Shown here: piece after piece, positions 26,532 to 35,429 of the stretch
Layout of the letters: the number at the start of each line of letters is the position of its first letter
How positions within the stretch are numbered: the first letter of the stretch is position 1
Assembly (NCBI GenBank): GCA_041619555.1
Contig: JBFKDQ010000032.1
Location: 1-40,645 of the forward strand
DNA from: Oceanococcus sp041619555
GTDB lineage: Bacteria; Pseudomonadota; Gammaproteobacteria; Nevskiales; Oceanococcaceae
Length of the DNA stretch: 40,645 nt
Reading direction: 5' to 3'
Notes under the pieces: generated by a model
What the model was told of the DNA's origin: nothing
What the model saw: the letters and a program-made list of their open reading frames with translations, nothing else
Databases searched by the model: none
Position numbers and translations under genes: made by a program

Positions 26532-27923
26532 CTAGAGCAACAAGCCCTTGAGTTCCTCGAAAGTCTCTCCGGTATAGACCGCCAGGCGTTGCAGATGCGG
26601 CACCGTATCGCGACAGCCGACAAAGCCGAAATTCAGCGTGTCGACATAGCTTTGCACCGTGATGTTCAGCCCCATGCCATGGGCCGGAATCGAGACCGGA
26701 TAGGTCGCTTCCAGGCGGGCGCCGCGGAAATACAGAGGCTCTTTGGGGCCCGGCACATTGGAAATGCAGACATTGAAGGTCAGCGGCAAACGGCCCTTGA
26801 TCCCGGCGACGGCTTTGAGGGTTTGCAGGCCAAACGGCGCCATGATCAATGAACTGTAGGCGATGATCGCACCGCCCGACATGTTTTCCATCTGCGCCTT
26901 GGCGCTGCGGGTCGAGGCGATGATCGCCTGCAGACGCTTTTGCGGATCGGCGATATGGGTGGCCAGCGAGGCCAGCATCGCCCCGACGGCATTGCCGCCA
27001 CCTGGATCATCCTTGGGCCGGACGTTCACCGGCAAGAAGGCAATCAGCGGTTTGTTCGGCAATTCCCCAAGTTCATGCAGGTACTTGCGCAGACCGCCTG
27101 AGGACAGGGCCATGACGATGTCATTGAGGGTCCCGCCGGCCGCATGCGCCATGGCCTGCAGATCCTTCAGCGGATACTGCTGGGTGGCAAAGCGCCGGTT
27201 CCGGCCAATCTTGCGATTGAGGATGCAGGGTGGCGCCTCCATCGCGCTCACCAGTTCCCCCACCTCACCGCGCTTTTCGCGCACCAGACGCCACAGCGCC
27301 TTGCTCACATCCAGGGCGGAGTCAAAATCCGCCGTGACCGCACGCCAGACCGCCGACATGTCAACGCCATGCGTGGCATCCGGCCGCGGCCGCTGCGGCT
27401 GCGGCAGGGCAAAGTACATCTGCCCATCCCGCTGATCGGGATCACGCGACAGGGTGCGCGACAGGATGCGCATCGCGGTATAACCATCCACCAGAGCATG
27501 ATGGGTCTTGCTATAGATCGCGAAGCGTCCGCCCTCCAGACCTTCGATCAGATGCAATTCCCAGGGCGGTCGGGTGAAATCGACCGGATGGCTGTGCAGC
27601 CGCGAGATCAGCACGCCAAGCTGACGCTCATCCCCCGGATAGGGCAAGGCGGAATGGCGAACATGATAGTCGAGGTCAAAGTTTTCATCCTTCACCCACT
27701 GATGGCGTGGATTCAGCCGGAACCCCGGCGTCTTCAGCCGCATGTTCCAGGGTGGCTCCACGGTAGCCGTATTGCGCACATCTTCCATCAGCTGACGCAC
27801 GAAATCGGCCGGCGCATCGGGCGGCGGTGAAAACGGCAACAGGCCGGCCACATGCATCATGGTGTCGCGCGATTCGCCGTAGATGAACATCGCGTCCATC
27901 GGTGACAAGGCTTTCCCCGCCAT
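26532..27923 (-). CDS. WS/DGAT acyltransferase, paralogue 3
   Basis: A 463-residue WS/DGAT family protein with active site HHALVDG at residues 141-147 and CISNVPGP in the C-terminal domain. The N-terminal acyl-acceptor half and C-terminal half are complete. It differs widely from the other two paralogues, for example in its PFSPPPDAPADF segment, so it is not a recent duplicate. The start has AAGGGG about 9 nt upstream. It is divergent from the tail-collar protein gene and converges with the serine hydrolase gene. Given the neighbouring dehydrogenases it may esterify an unusual alcohol such as a sterol or isoprenoid, but that is inference. Confidence 0.92.
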   Translation of the reverse strand: MAGKALSPMDAMFIYGESRDTMMHVAGLLPFSPPPDAPADFVRQLMEDVRNTATVEPPWNMRLKTPGFRLNPRHQWVKDENFDLDYHVRHSALPYPGDERQLGVLISRLHSHPVDFTRPPWELHLIEGLEGGRFAIYSKTHHALVDGYTAMRILSRTLSRDPDQRDGQMYFALPQPQRPRPDATHGVDMSAVWRAVTADFDSALDVSKALWRLVREKRGEVGELVSAMEAPPCILNRKIGRNRRFATQQYPLKDLQAMAHAAGGTLNDIVMALSSGGLRKYLHELGELPNKPLIAFLPVNVRPKDDPGGGNAVGAMLASLATHIADPQKRLQAIIASTRSAKAQMENMSGGAIIAYSSLIMAPFGLQTLKAVAGIKGRLPLTFNVCISNVPGPKEPLYFRGARLEATYPVSIPAHGMGLNITVQSYVDTLNFGFVGCRDTVPHLQRLAVYTGETFEELKGLLL

Positions 27924-28082
27924 TCATCATCCCCTTATTGTTTGCGTGCAACGCAGTGTAACCTGAGCGGCTAATTCGCGCGGCGCCCCCTGCCGCAGGT
28001 GCATCCTTGAGCGTTGCCGGCGCCGAGATCGGCCACGGCATGATTCCTGCAGCGAGCTGGGTTCTGAACAAGGAGATCGATC

Positions 28083-28703
28083 ATGCGCCGCTACCTTCTG
28101 TTGTTTTTTCTGATCGGCTTCGTCCCCCAAGGCCACGCTCAAGGCGAGCCATTGCTCGGCCAAATCAGCATGTTCGCGGGAAATTTCGCACCGGTAGGCT
28201 GGGCCTTTTGCGATGGTCAGCTGCTCCCGATCAGCCAGAATTCTGCGCTCTTCAGCCTGCTCGGCACCATGTACGGCGGCGATGGGAGAACGACCTTTGG
28301 TCTGCCCGATCTGCGTGGCCGCACGCCGGTCCATGCGGGCAATGGCCCGGGGCTCACACCCAGGAGTCAGGGTGCCAAGTTCGGCACCGAGCACCATGAA
28401 ATCAGCGTCAATCAGCTCGCACCGCACAGCCACGGCGTGATTCGCCGCTGGTCGAAATACCGCGGCCAGCACAGCGTGCCGGCCGCCAACCGGGTCCCCG
28501 CACGCCTGTTCCAGCCCCAGGTCCAGCAGACCAGGGTCTATGGCTACCGACCGGAAACCACCGGTGGCATGGAGCAAGTCCTGAACCCACCGGAGATCGA
28601 GACGGTGAGCGCCGGTGGCGGCCAAGCCATCGACCACATGCAACCGTCGCTGGCGATCCGTTACATCATCGCAGTCCAGGGCACCTACCCCTCCCGGCCC
28701 TGA
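28083..28703 (+). CDS. Exported phage tail collar domain protein (MdpB-like)
   Basis: A 206-residue protein with a signal peptide (MRRYLLLFFLIGF, cleavage likely after GHA at residue 19). It has a tail-collar/microcystin-dependent-protein domain: LLGQISMFAGNFAPVGWAFCDG, ALFSLLGTMYGGDGRTTFGLPDLRGR and a closing SLAIRYIIAVQGTYP. Such domains form trimeric tips in phage tails, but related free-standing bacterial proteins also occur. The signal peptide and lack of other phage genes argue against a prophage remnant. The start has AAGGAG 7 nt upstream. The middle section (about 120-175) is rich in Arg, Gln, Tyr and Pro and is unlike the family core. Function is unknown. Confidence 0.83.
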   Translation: MRRYLLLFFLIGFVPQGHAQGEPLLGQISMFAGNFAPVGWAFCDGQLLPISQNSALFSLLGTMYGGDGRTTFGLPDLRGRTPVHAGNGPGLTPRSQGAKFGTEHHEISVNQLAPHSHGVIRRWSKYRGQHSVPAANRVPARLFQPQVQQTRVYGYRPETTGGMEQVLNPPEIETVSAGGGQAIDHMQPSLAIRYIIAVQGTYPSRP

Positions 28704-29098
28704 GTTTCCTGGCAGCAGCCAATCGCTGCCGTTTACCAAAAGCCTGCAAGTGACCTGTACCTAAGCTCATTGCCGCCCGGGCTGGCGCCGTTTCGCCCGC
28801 ATCCTGGTGCCACGCCGGATGATCCTGGCTGTTTTTCCCGCCATCCTGTGGTGTAAAACCGCCATCCCGGGGCGTGGTGGAAATCGCAATCACGCACAAT
28901 GCCTGTCAGCTCTTGATCTGGAACAGCATTCCGGGCCTGCCGCTTATGTCAGCATGTCGGCCAAGAACGAGAACAAACTCGGGATACTGAGCGGCTTGCG
29001 CAATCGCGCTGCGAATCACCATCATAGGCGCACATCATCGCAGCGAAGCGGCTCGGCCAGTTGAATACTGACCAGGACTACAAACGAGGGGGACAAGA
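28704..29098. other. Gene-free stretch with short repeats, possible insertion-sequence relic
   Basis: No convincing gene is seen here. CCGCCATCC occurs twice, at 28838-28846 and 28859-28867, exactly 21 bp apart. The surrounding words (TTTTTCCCGCCATCC, then TAAAACCGCCATCC, then GGTGGAAATCGC) resemble the iterated terminal repeats of IS21-like elements as I remember them, so the stretch may be a decayed element end. That resemblance is from memory and unproven. An 85-codon open frame (28807-29064) has no family features. Near the right end, GAGGGGGACAAGA is the ribosome site of the next gene. Confidence 0.3.
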
Positions 29099-31222
29099 AT
29101 GATCACGCGATTCGAGCAAGCAGAGGCATGTATCGATGCCATCATTGACAAGGTGGGCAAGGACATCTCTATCGGCATGCCCTTGGGTCTGGGCAAACCC
29201 GCCATGCTCATCAATGCGCTGTACGCCCGCGCCAAAGCCGATCGCACGATCCATCTGCGCATCCTGACCGCGCTGACCCTGGAAAAGCCGCAGGGCGGAT
29301 CGCGTCTGGAGGCCGCTTTCCTGGCCCCCTTCGTGGAGCGGGTCTACCGCGACTGCCCCGACATCGACTATGCCACCGATCTTTCTGCCGGCCGCCTGCC
29401 GCCTAACGTCGAGGTGATCGAATTCTTCTTCAAGCCCGGCAGTCGGCTGAAGAATCCACATGCACAGCAGCACTACATCAGCTGCAATTACACCCATGCC
29501 GCACGCGACGTATTCGAGCAGGGCTGCAATGTCGCCGCTCAGCTGGTCTGCAAATCCGTCGACGGCCAGCGCATCAGCCTGTCGGGCAATCCGGACACCG
29601 GGCCGGAACTGATTGACCTGCTCAAGGCCAGCGGACGGACATTCGCGACCATCGGCGAGGTCAACCAGAACTTGCCCTACATGTATCACGATGCCGAACG
29701 CCCGATCGATGAATTCGATTTCCTGCTGGATAATCCGGCCTACAGCACCACCCTGTTCTCCACCCCCAAGCAACCGGTGGCGACGGCAGATCATGTGATT
29801 GGTCTGCATGCCTCCAGCCTGATCAAGGATGGCGGCACCCTGCAGATCGGCATTGGCGCCCTGGGCGATGCCATCGTTCATGCCCTGTGCCTGCGTCAGC
29901 GCGAGAATGACTGCTATCGCCAGGCCCTCAAACAAGTCGAAACCAGCCCGCAAAGCGCCGCCCTGATCGACAAGATCGGTGGCCGCGAGACTTTCAGCAA
30001 GGGGCTTTACGGCGCGACCGAAATGTTCGTCGACGGATTCCTGCACCTGTATGAGGCCGGGGTACTGAAGCGGCGGGTCTATGACGACGAGAATCTGCAG
30101 CAATTGCTGAATGACGGGCGGGTCGATGAATCGGCCATCACCCCGGCCCTGCTCGATGGTCTGGAAGCCCTCGGCGAGCGGGTAATTCGCACCCATGAAT
30201 TCGAAACCTTGCAATACCACGGCGTCTTCACCGACGAATGTCGTTACGAACTGGGCCATATCATCGCCCCGGATGGCGAACGCATCATGGCCAACCTGGC
30301 GATTCCGGAGTCGCGCGCCAAGCTGGCGCAGAAGTGCCTTGGCACCGCCCTGCGCAACGGCACCATCCTGCACGGTGGCTTCTTCCTGGGCCCCAACAGT
30401 TTCTATGTGGCCCTCAATGCCATGGACGAGGCCGAACGTCGGCAGTTCTGGATGACCGGGGTGTACAAGATCAACCAGCTCGACCATGCCCCAAAGCTGT
30501 ACAAGGCGCAGCGTCTCCATGCCCGCTTCGTCAATACCGGCCTGATGGTCACCCTGTCCGGTGCCGTCGTCTCCGATGGCCTGGCCGATGGACGGGTGGT
30601 CTCTGGCGTCGGCGGACAGTTCAATTTCGTCGACACCGCGCATCATCTGCCTACCGGACGCTCGATCCTTCTCATCCGAGCGGTTCGCGGCGAAGGCGCC
30701 AAAGCAAGTTCAAATATTGTCCCGAACTATGGTCATTGCACCATCCCGCGCCACTTGCGCGACATCATCATCACCGAATACGGCATCGCCGATCTGCGCA
30801 GTCAAAGCGACTCCGAGATCATCAAGCGCCTGCTCAACGTCTGCGATTCCCGCTTCCAGGACGAATTGCTGGCCGGCGCCAAGCGCGCAGGCAAGATCGA
30901 GAACTCGTACCAGATCCCCCAGGCCTTCCGCGAAAACCGCCCCGAGCGCCTGGAAGAAAATTTCGCCGCGTTGAGCAAGCATTTTCCGGCCTTCCCTCTG
31001 GGCTGCGACTTCACCGAGGATGAACTGAAGCTTGCCAGGGCTTTGAAAGCGGTGAAGGCACAGGTCGAAGCCACACCGAAATGGAAACTGTTGTTCAAGG
31101 GCCTGCGTCAGTCACCGCCCCCCGCCAGCGCGCAGGCTGCGCTCGAACGTCTGGGCCTTGTCCAAGCCGAGAATCTCAGTGATCGCATCGCCCGCAATCT
31201 GCTGATCGAAACCTTGCCATAA
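29099..31222 (+). CDS. Acetyl-CoA hydrolase/transferase family protein (long form)
   Basis: A 707-residue protein of the acetyl-CoA hydrolase/4-hydroxybutyrate CoA-transferase family, which moves CoA between acyl groups or hydrolyses acyl-CoA. The signature ITEYGIADLRSQ is near residue 560, GGQFNFVDTAHH near 505, and GIGALGDAIVHALC near 258. Typical members are about 430-550 residues; this one has about 150 extra residues, mostly in the central region around residues 270-400, as in a known long proteobacterial form. The start has GAGGGGG about 6 nt upstream. It stands alone and converges with the NhaC gene. The acyl substrate is not evident. Confidence 0.87.
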   Translation: MITRFEQAEACIDAIIDKVGKDISIGMPLGLGKPAMLINALYARAKADRTIHLRILTALTLEKPQGGSRLEAAFLAPFVERVYRDCPDIDYATDLSAGRLPPNVEVIEFFFKPGSRLKNPHAQQHYISCNYTHAARDVFEQGCNVAAQLVCKSVDGQRISLSGNPDTGPELIDLLKASGRTFATIGEVNQNLPYMYHDAERPIDEFDFLLDNPAYSTTLFSTPKQPVATADHVIGLHASSLIKDGGTLQIGIGALGDAIVHALCLRQRENDCYRQALKQVETSPQSAALIDKIGGRETFSKGLYGATEMFVDGFLHLYEAGVLKRRVYDDENLQQLLNDGRVDESAITPALLDGLEALGERVIRTHEFETLQYHGVFTDECRYELGHIIAPDGERIMANLAIPESRAKLAQKCLGTALRNGTILHGGFFLGPNSFYVALNAMDEAERRQFWMTGVYKINQLDHAPKLYKAQRLHARFVNTGLMVTLSGAVVSDGLADGRVVSGVGGQFNFVDTAHHLPTGRSILLIRAVRGEGAKASSNIVPNYGHCTIPRHLRDIIITEYGIADLRSQSDSEIIKRLLNVCDSRFQDELLAGAKRAGKIENSYQIPQAFRENRPERLEENFAALSKHFPAFPLGCDFTEDELKLARALKAVKAQVEATPKWKLLFKGLRQSPPPASAQAALERLGLVQAENLSDRIARNLLIETLP

Positions 31223-31271
31223 GCACCGCATCGGGCAGTAAAACCCAGCGTTTGCCCGCGGCGCGGCAAGC

Positions 31272-32798
31272 CTAGCCTGCGGCTTGCTCAGGTCGCCGTC
31301 CGTAAAAACGCATGAAAAGAAGGATCACCAGCATCCCGGACAGCAGGCACAACCACCAGGGCAGCCCCAGACCGGCAGGCAGGAAACCGAGCAACAGGGC
31401 CGCGCCGCCGGCGAGCAGCGCGTAGGGCATCTGGGTGCGAACATGCTCGACATGATCGCAGTCGCAGGCCATGGAACTCAAAATGGTCGTGTCTGAAATG
31501 GGCGAGCAATGATCGCCCCAGATGGCGCCGGCCAGCACCGCGGCCAGCGCCGCCTGGAGAATCTGTGGCTCGTGGGGCGCCAGCGTATAGCCCAGGGGCA
31601 CGACGAGAGGAATCAGGATCCCCATGGTGCCCCAGCTGGTCCCCGTGGCAAATGCAATCAGCCCGGCCAGCAGGAACACCAGCGCTGGCAGGATCGCAGC
31701 CGGCAGTGCATCACCGAGCAGCAAGACCATGAACTGCGCAGCCCCCAATTGCTTGGTTGTTGCCGCCAGCGCCCAGGCCAGGACCAGAATGACCAGGGCG
31801 AAAATCATCGATTGCAAGCCCTCGATCCAGGCCCCCAGAAGACTCGACATGCTTCGTCCGCTTTGTCGCCAGGGCAGCACAAATGCAAGGAAAGTCGCCG
31901 CCATCGAAGCCCAGATCAGGGCTTTGTAGGGATTGCCGCTGCCGATGATCTCGCGCAGGCCTTCGCCATCCCCGGTGACCCACAATCCGACCAGCACGCC
32001 TACGATCAGGACGAGCAGTGGCAGGATCGCATGACTCATACGCTGGCCCTGACCCGAAACCGCCTGAGCCTCGGTCCGCTGCGCCTTGGCCGCCTGCCCT
32101 GCACGCCTTTCAGCCTGCACCATGGGACCGATGTCCCGACCCGAACCTGCCGTGTAAAAGACCAGAAAGAGACACAGCCATGGATAGAAGCTGTAGCTCA
32201 GAGATTGCAGGAACAGCAGATAGCCCGAGCCCTGCAGGCTTTCGATGGGCGCCAGAGCATCGGAGATCAGGCTGACCTGATAACCGATCCAGGTCGACAC
32301 CAGGGCCAGCGCCGTGACCGGCGCGGCGGTCGAATCCACCAGATAAGCCAGCTTCTCGCGCGAGATCCCCAGCTTGCCGGTCAGGGGCCCCATGGTTTTT
32401 CCAACCACCAGGGAGTTGGCGTAATCATCAACGAAGATCGCCAGACCCAAACCCGCTGTGGCCAGTTGCCCACGCTGACGATTGCCCGCATATCGGGACA
32501 GCGCCACGACCACCGCCTGCATCCCGCCGCTGTTGCCGATCACGCCAACCAGCCCCCCGATCATCAGCGAGAACAGCAAGATCGAGGCATGGTCCTCATC
32601 GGCCAGGGCGTTGACCACATGGAGGCTCAGCGTATCCAGCAAGCCCTGCAGCAAACCCGCTGGGTCAAGGCCCGCCAGTCCCCAGGCCGCCAGCCACAAG
32701 CCCAGGAACAGGGCCGGAATTACGGAGCGCCAGATCAGCGCGACCACGATGGCCAGCAGCGGCGGCATGAGGGCGAACCAGGTGCCGGTGGGGTCCAT
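31272..32798 (-). CDS. Na+/H+ antiporter, NhaC family
   Basis: A 508-residue membrane protein with about 11-12 hydrophobic segments. The NhaC-family core motifs are GLAIFVDDYANSLVVGK near residue 115, IAFATGTSWGTMGI near 385, and GAIWGDHCSPISDTTILSS near 435. It should exchange cytoplasmic Na+ for H+ or a related organic pair such as malate/lactate. A charged loop (about 228-252, rich in Glu, Gln and Arg) splits the two halves. AGGA lies 9 nt before the start. The 86-bp region upstream includes CTTAAATCAGGAACTTAAG, an imperfect inverted repeat overlapping the ribosome site. The GSCFA gene ends just upstream on the same strand. Confidence 0.9.
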   Translation of the reverse strand: MDPTGTWFALMPPLLAIVVALIWRSVIPALFLGLWLAAWGLAGLDPAGLLQGLLDTLSLHVVNALADEDHASILLFSLMIGGLVGVIGNSGGMQAVVVALSRYAGNRQRGQLATAGLGLAIFVDDYANSLVVGKTMGPLTGKLGISREKLAYLVDSTAAPVTALALVSTWIGYQVSLISDALAPIESLQGSGYLLFLQSLSYSFYPWLCLFLVFYTAGSGRDIGPMVQAERRAGQAAKAQRTEAQAVSGQGQRMSHAILPLLVLIVGVLVGLWVTGDGEGLREIIGSGNPYKALIWASMAATFLAFVLPWRQSGRSMSSLLGAWIEGLQSMIFALVILVLAWALAATTKQLGAAQFMVLLLGDALPAAILPALVFLLAGLIAFATGTSWGTMGILIPLVVPLGYTLAPHEPQILQAALAAVLAGAIWGDHCSPISDTTILSSMACDCDHVEHVRTQMPYALLAGGAALLLGFLPAGLGLPWWLCLLSGMLVILLFMRFYGRRPEQAAG

Positions 32799-32884
32799 GT
32801 CTTAAGTTCCTGATTTAAGATGTCTTTCGTAGCAAGGAAGCGACGTTCGCACCCTGTCTTGCTGACACCATACCGCGACCGTCG

Positions 32885-34930
32885 CTATTTCACGACATCA
32901 ACCGGATCAAGCCGCACTGGATCTGGAACCGCCCCGGCGTCCGCGCCAGACTCCGGCTTGGCACCCAGGCGTTGCAGATGCGCCTTGGCGGCGCGACTTT
33001 GCGGGCGACATTGCAGCCAGTAAGCCGCAGCATCTCGGGCGGCTTCCGAGGCCCCGCGAGCGATCAGGATCTTCACCAGGAGATTGTGGTGATCGCCATG
33101 GCCTGGCTCAAGCCGGACGGCGGCTTGCGCGCGGTCCTGAGCCGCCGCAGGATTCTTCAGAAAGCGAAAATGCACCCAGGCCAGACGATGATGCCAGCGC
33201 GCTTCATCTGGCGAGCATTCGATCATCCTGCACAACAAGCTGCATTCAGTGCTGTAGTCCCCCAGTTGATGGGCGATGTGCACGAGCATCGGGAGTGTTT
33301 CCGGAAAATCCTCGGCGCCGGGAAAGGCTTTCAGAACCCCCTGCGCGCGCTCGAATTGCTCATGTCGTGTGAGCAAACGCGCATAGCTCAGATGAACCTC
33401 AAAGCTGTCCTGGTGATAGGGCAGCATCCTGGCGTAGAGGTCGATGGCCTCCTGATCCTGACCGGCCTGGACCAGAACGGCAGCCAGGGAAAACAGCAAG
33501 CGTGGCTCAGACGGCGCGACATCAATGGCATGTTTTCCGACCGCGACTGCCCGTGCATTTTCACCTTTTGCACGGAGATACTCGATCAGCGCAAGCAAGC
33601 GCATGGGCTCGTCGCAGGCTTTCCCCATCGCCATGCCGATCGCTCGGTCGCCCGGCTCCGGCATGCCCATCTCGTGATACAGCAGGCCGACGGCGTAGAA
33701 AAATGCGGGAACGACATTGTCAAAGCTCAGTGCCCGCTGCAGGTGACGAGTTGCCCGTTCGGGGTCATTCAGGAACTCAACACAGAAAGCAGCCGCATGC
33801 AGGTGAAAACTGGCGTGCTCCACCACCAGGGCGGATTCGATCTCCGTTGGATAAAGCCGCTCAGCCTCGCCGTACTCGTTTTCATCCACCAGATTGCAGA
33901 ACAACAGGACCCTGTCGAGATCATCTTTCGAACCGGAGGCAAGACCTGGATCATCGAAACAGGCCTTGACCATGCGCAGCACGACCCGGCCGACAAAATC
34001 CGCAGACACGTGGCGCAGATCATCCGTCCAGACATAGCTTTGCCGCGTCAGCATGACACTTTCATAGCTCGGAAAATAATCCAGTTGCGGACAACTGGCC
34101 TGCAACTCCCCAGCCACGGCGCGTAGCACGCTCTTGCCATGAGCGTTTGCCACCACCACATCGTCCCCGGTAAACGTGGTCATCAGAGGAACCGGAGATG
34201 TGGTCAGAAGAATCTTTCTGTCTGGCGCTCCCTCTAGCAGGCGATCAATGGTGCCGCTGACGAATTCGAAGCATTCCTTGAAGCCCAGCCGCCGGAAGTG
34301 AAACCGTTCATTGCCGCGCATCATGGCCTGGCTTGGGCATTGCTGAATAAAGCGCGAGCTCTGCTCATCCCACCAGCATTCGATCAGACCCAGGGTCATG
34401 ATGACAACATCGGCGAAAAAAGCCTCCCGCATGACCTGATAGACCGCCATGCGTTTGCGCAATGCCTCTTCCATTGACGAAATATGGAAATTGGCCAGGT
34501 GCATGTCGATCACCCGTCCATCTCCAAGCTCGAACAGCAAGGGCGCGATATCGGTGTCACGGACCACATCATCCCGGTTCAAGATGGTCCAGGTCCATTC
34601 GAGCTCCTGGGCGATGCCCGGCGGGGTGTATTTGTTCAGTTCCAGCTGCGCAATGAGGCTGTCAAAGCCCAGTTCTGGCCGATAGATCGGCAGTTCGAAT
34701 CCCATTTCATGCAGATATTTTTCAATGTTGCGCGCGAAGCAACTGCCAATGGTGAAAATTCGATGATCGCGGGAAATCCTGAACTTCGGGCTCCAATGCG
34801 GCCAGCATTCGGGTTCCAGCCTGTTCTCCATTTCCCGACTGGGCCATGCCGAAGCCGTATTCGACTTCATGCGCGCTCTGACGCTCCGGTAGTCCTGAAA
34901 ATCAGCCTTTGTATAGGCCTTGGTACTCAT
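32885..34930 (-). CDS. GSCFA domain protein with C-terminal TPR region
   Basis: A 681-residue protein. The N-terminal 340 residues are a GSCFA domain (IGSCFARNIE, residues 61-70), a family in the SGNH-hydrolase group of unknown substrate. Later landmarks are VVIMTLGLIECWWD and LLTTSPVPLMTTF. From about residue 360 to the end, helical repeats with the TPR spacing follow (PERATRHLQRALSFDN, DQEAIDLYARMLPYHQ, AAQDRAQAAVRLEPGHGDH). The start MSTKAYT is supported by a TATAAT box that lies upstream of it but inside a longer GTG-initiated frame (34981). No signal peptide is seen. GSCFA proteins are often near polysaccharide genes, but none are here. It neighbours tRNA-Ser and looks more A/T-rich than the flanks. 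Confidence 0.82.
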   Translation of the reverse strand: MSTKAYTKADFQDYRSVRARMKSNTASAWPSREMENRLEPECWPHWSPKFRISRDHRIFTIGSCFARNIEKYLHEMGFELPIYRPELGFDSLIAQLELNKYTPPGIAQELEWTWTILNRDDVVRDTDIAPLLFELGDGRVIDMHLANFHISSMEEALRKRMAVYQVMREAFFADVVIMTLGLIECWWDEQSSRFIQQCPSQAMMRGNERFHFRRLGFKECFEFVSGTIDRLLEGAPDRKILLTTSPVPLMTTFTGDDVVVANAHGKSVLRAVAGELQASCPQLDYFPSYESVMLTRQSYVWTDDLRHVSADFVGRVVLRMVKACFDDPGLASGSKDDLDRVLLFCNLVDENEYGEAERLYPTEIESALVVEHASFHLHAAAFCVEFLNDPERATRHLQRALSFDNVVPAFFYAVGLLYHEMGMPEPGDRAIGMAMGKACDEPMRLLALIEYLRAKGENARAVAVGKHAIDVAPSEPRLLFSLAAVLVQAGQDQEAIDLYARMLPYHQDSFEVHLSYARLLTRHEQFERAQGVLKAFPGAEDFPETLPMLVHIAHQLGDYSTECSLLCRMIECSPDEARWHHRLAWVHFRFLKNPAAAQDRAQAAVRLEPGHGDHHNLLVKILIARGASEAARDAAAYWLQCRPQSRAAKAHLQRLGAKPESGADAGAVPDPVRLDPVDVVK

Positions 34931-34960
34931 TCCTGGCGACTCGTGTGCGGGCAGTCTTTC

Positions 34961-34966
34961 ATTATA
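34961..34966 (-). promoter_or_regulatory. TATAAT -10 box of the GSCFA gene
   Basis: A perfect TATAAT on the minus strand ends 30 nt before the GSCFA start codon. It predicts a leader of about 24 nt. No good -35 hexamer is visible at 16-18 bp. From here to the tRNA terminator at 35238 I see no gene. Confidence 0.4.
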
Positions 34967-35237
34967 CGGTTGTGGCGGCACACCTCATCTTGGATCACGA
35001 GATCCACGACGGCCCTGGCACCGCTGCGCTCCGGCAAGCCGCTTTCCCGCATCATGGCAAGAGGCGCATGGAAACCTGACGGAGCGGCTGCGGTCTGCCA
35101 GCATCATCCGCAACAGTGGCCCGCAACCCAGGGAAAAAACCCGGAATCGCCGAATGCTTTGCTCACACCGCAGCAAGATGCTCGAACGCCTGCCCAGTTG
35201 TTCGGAGCCCGTTGCAATACACACCGGATCCAGAAAC

Positions 35238-35263
35238 AAAAAAGCCTCTGATTACAGAGGCTT
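35238..35263 (-). terminator. Intrinsic terminator of tRNA-Ser
   Basis: Read on the minus strand, AAGCCTCTG-TAAT-CAGAGGCTT gives a perfect 9-bp stem with a 4-nt loop followed by a run of T residues, starting 12 nt after the tRNA 3' end. This is a textbook rho-independent terminator. Confidence 0.92.
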
Positions 35264-35275
35264 AGATGCATACAT

Positions 35276-35365
35276 TGGCGGAGAGACAGGGATTCGAACC
35301 CTGGAGGGGCGTTCACCCCAACACGCTTTCCAGGCGTGCGCCTTAAACCGCTCGGCCATCTCTCC
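35276..35365 (-). tRNA. tRNA-Ser (anticodon GGA)
   Basis: A 90-nt class II tRNA on the minus strand. The 7-bp acceptor stem pairs GGAGAGA with TCTCTCC, the discriminator base is G, and CCA is encoded. The D-arm starts GGCCGAGCGGTTTAAGGC. The anticodon loop CTGGAAA places GGA at 35329-35331, which reads UCC and UCU serine codons. The long variable arm GTTGGGGTGAACGCCCC is typical of tRNA-Ser, and the T-arm contains GGGTTCGAATCCC. A TAGAAT sequence at 35404-35409, followed by a GC-rich stretch, may be the -10 and stringent discriminator of its promoter. Confidence 0.97.
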
Positions 35366-35429
35366 GGAATTGATCAGGGCATGCGCCGTGAATCAGGGCG
35401 CGCATTCTATACGATGCGCGACCGCAAGG

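Noticed and set aside
28807..29064. 85-codon open frame in the largest gap
   Set aside because: Its composition is irregular, it has no ribosome site or signal, and it runs through the repeat-like stretch.
29078..30646. 522-codon open frame on the minus strand
   Set aside because: It lies opposite the acetyl-CoA hydrolase gene, whose motifs are unmistakable, and has no recognisable domain.
31231..31257. Hairpin CGGGCA/TGCCCG between the acetyl-CoA hydrolase and NhaC genes
   Set aside because: It has only a 6-bp stem with a 15-nt loop and no T-run, too weak to call a terminator.
34985..35239. 84-codon open frame between the GSCFA gene and tRNA-Ser
   Set aside because: It has no family features and overlaps the tRNA terminator.
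35276..35365. tRNA-Ser as an integration site with a duplicated 3' end
   Set aside because: I found no second copy of the tRNA 3' segment and no integrase in the window.
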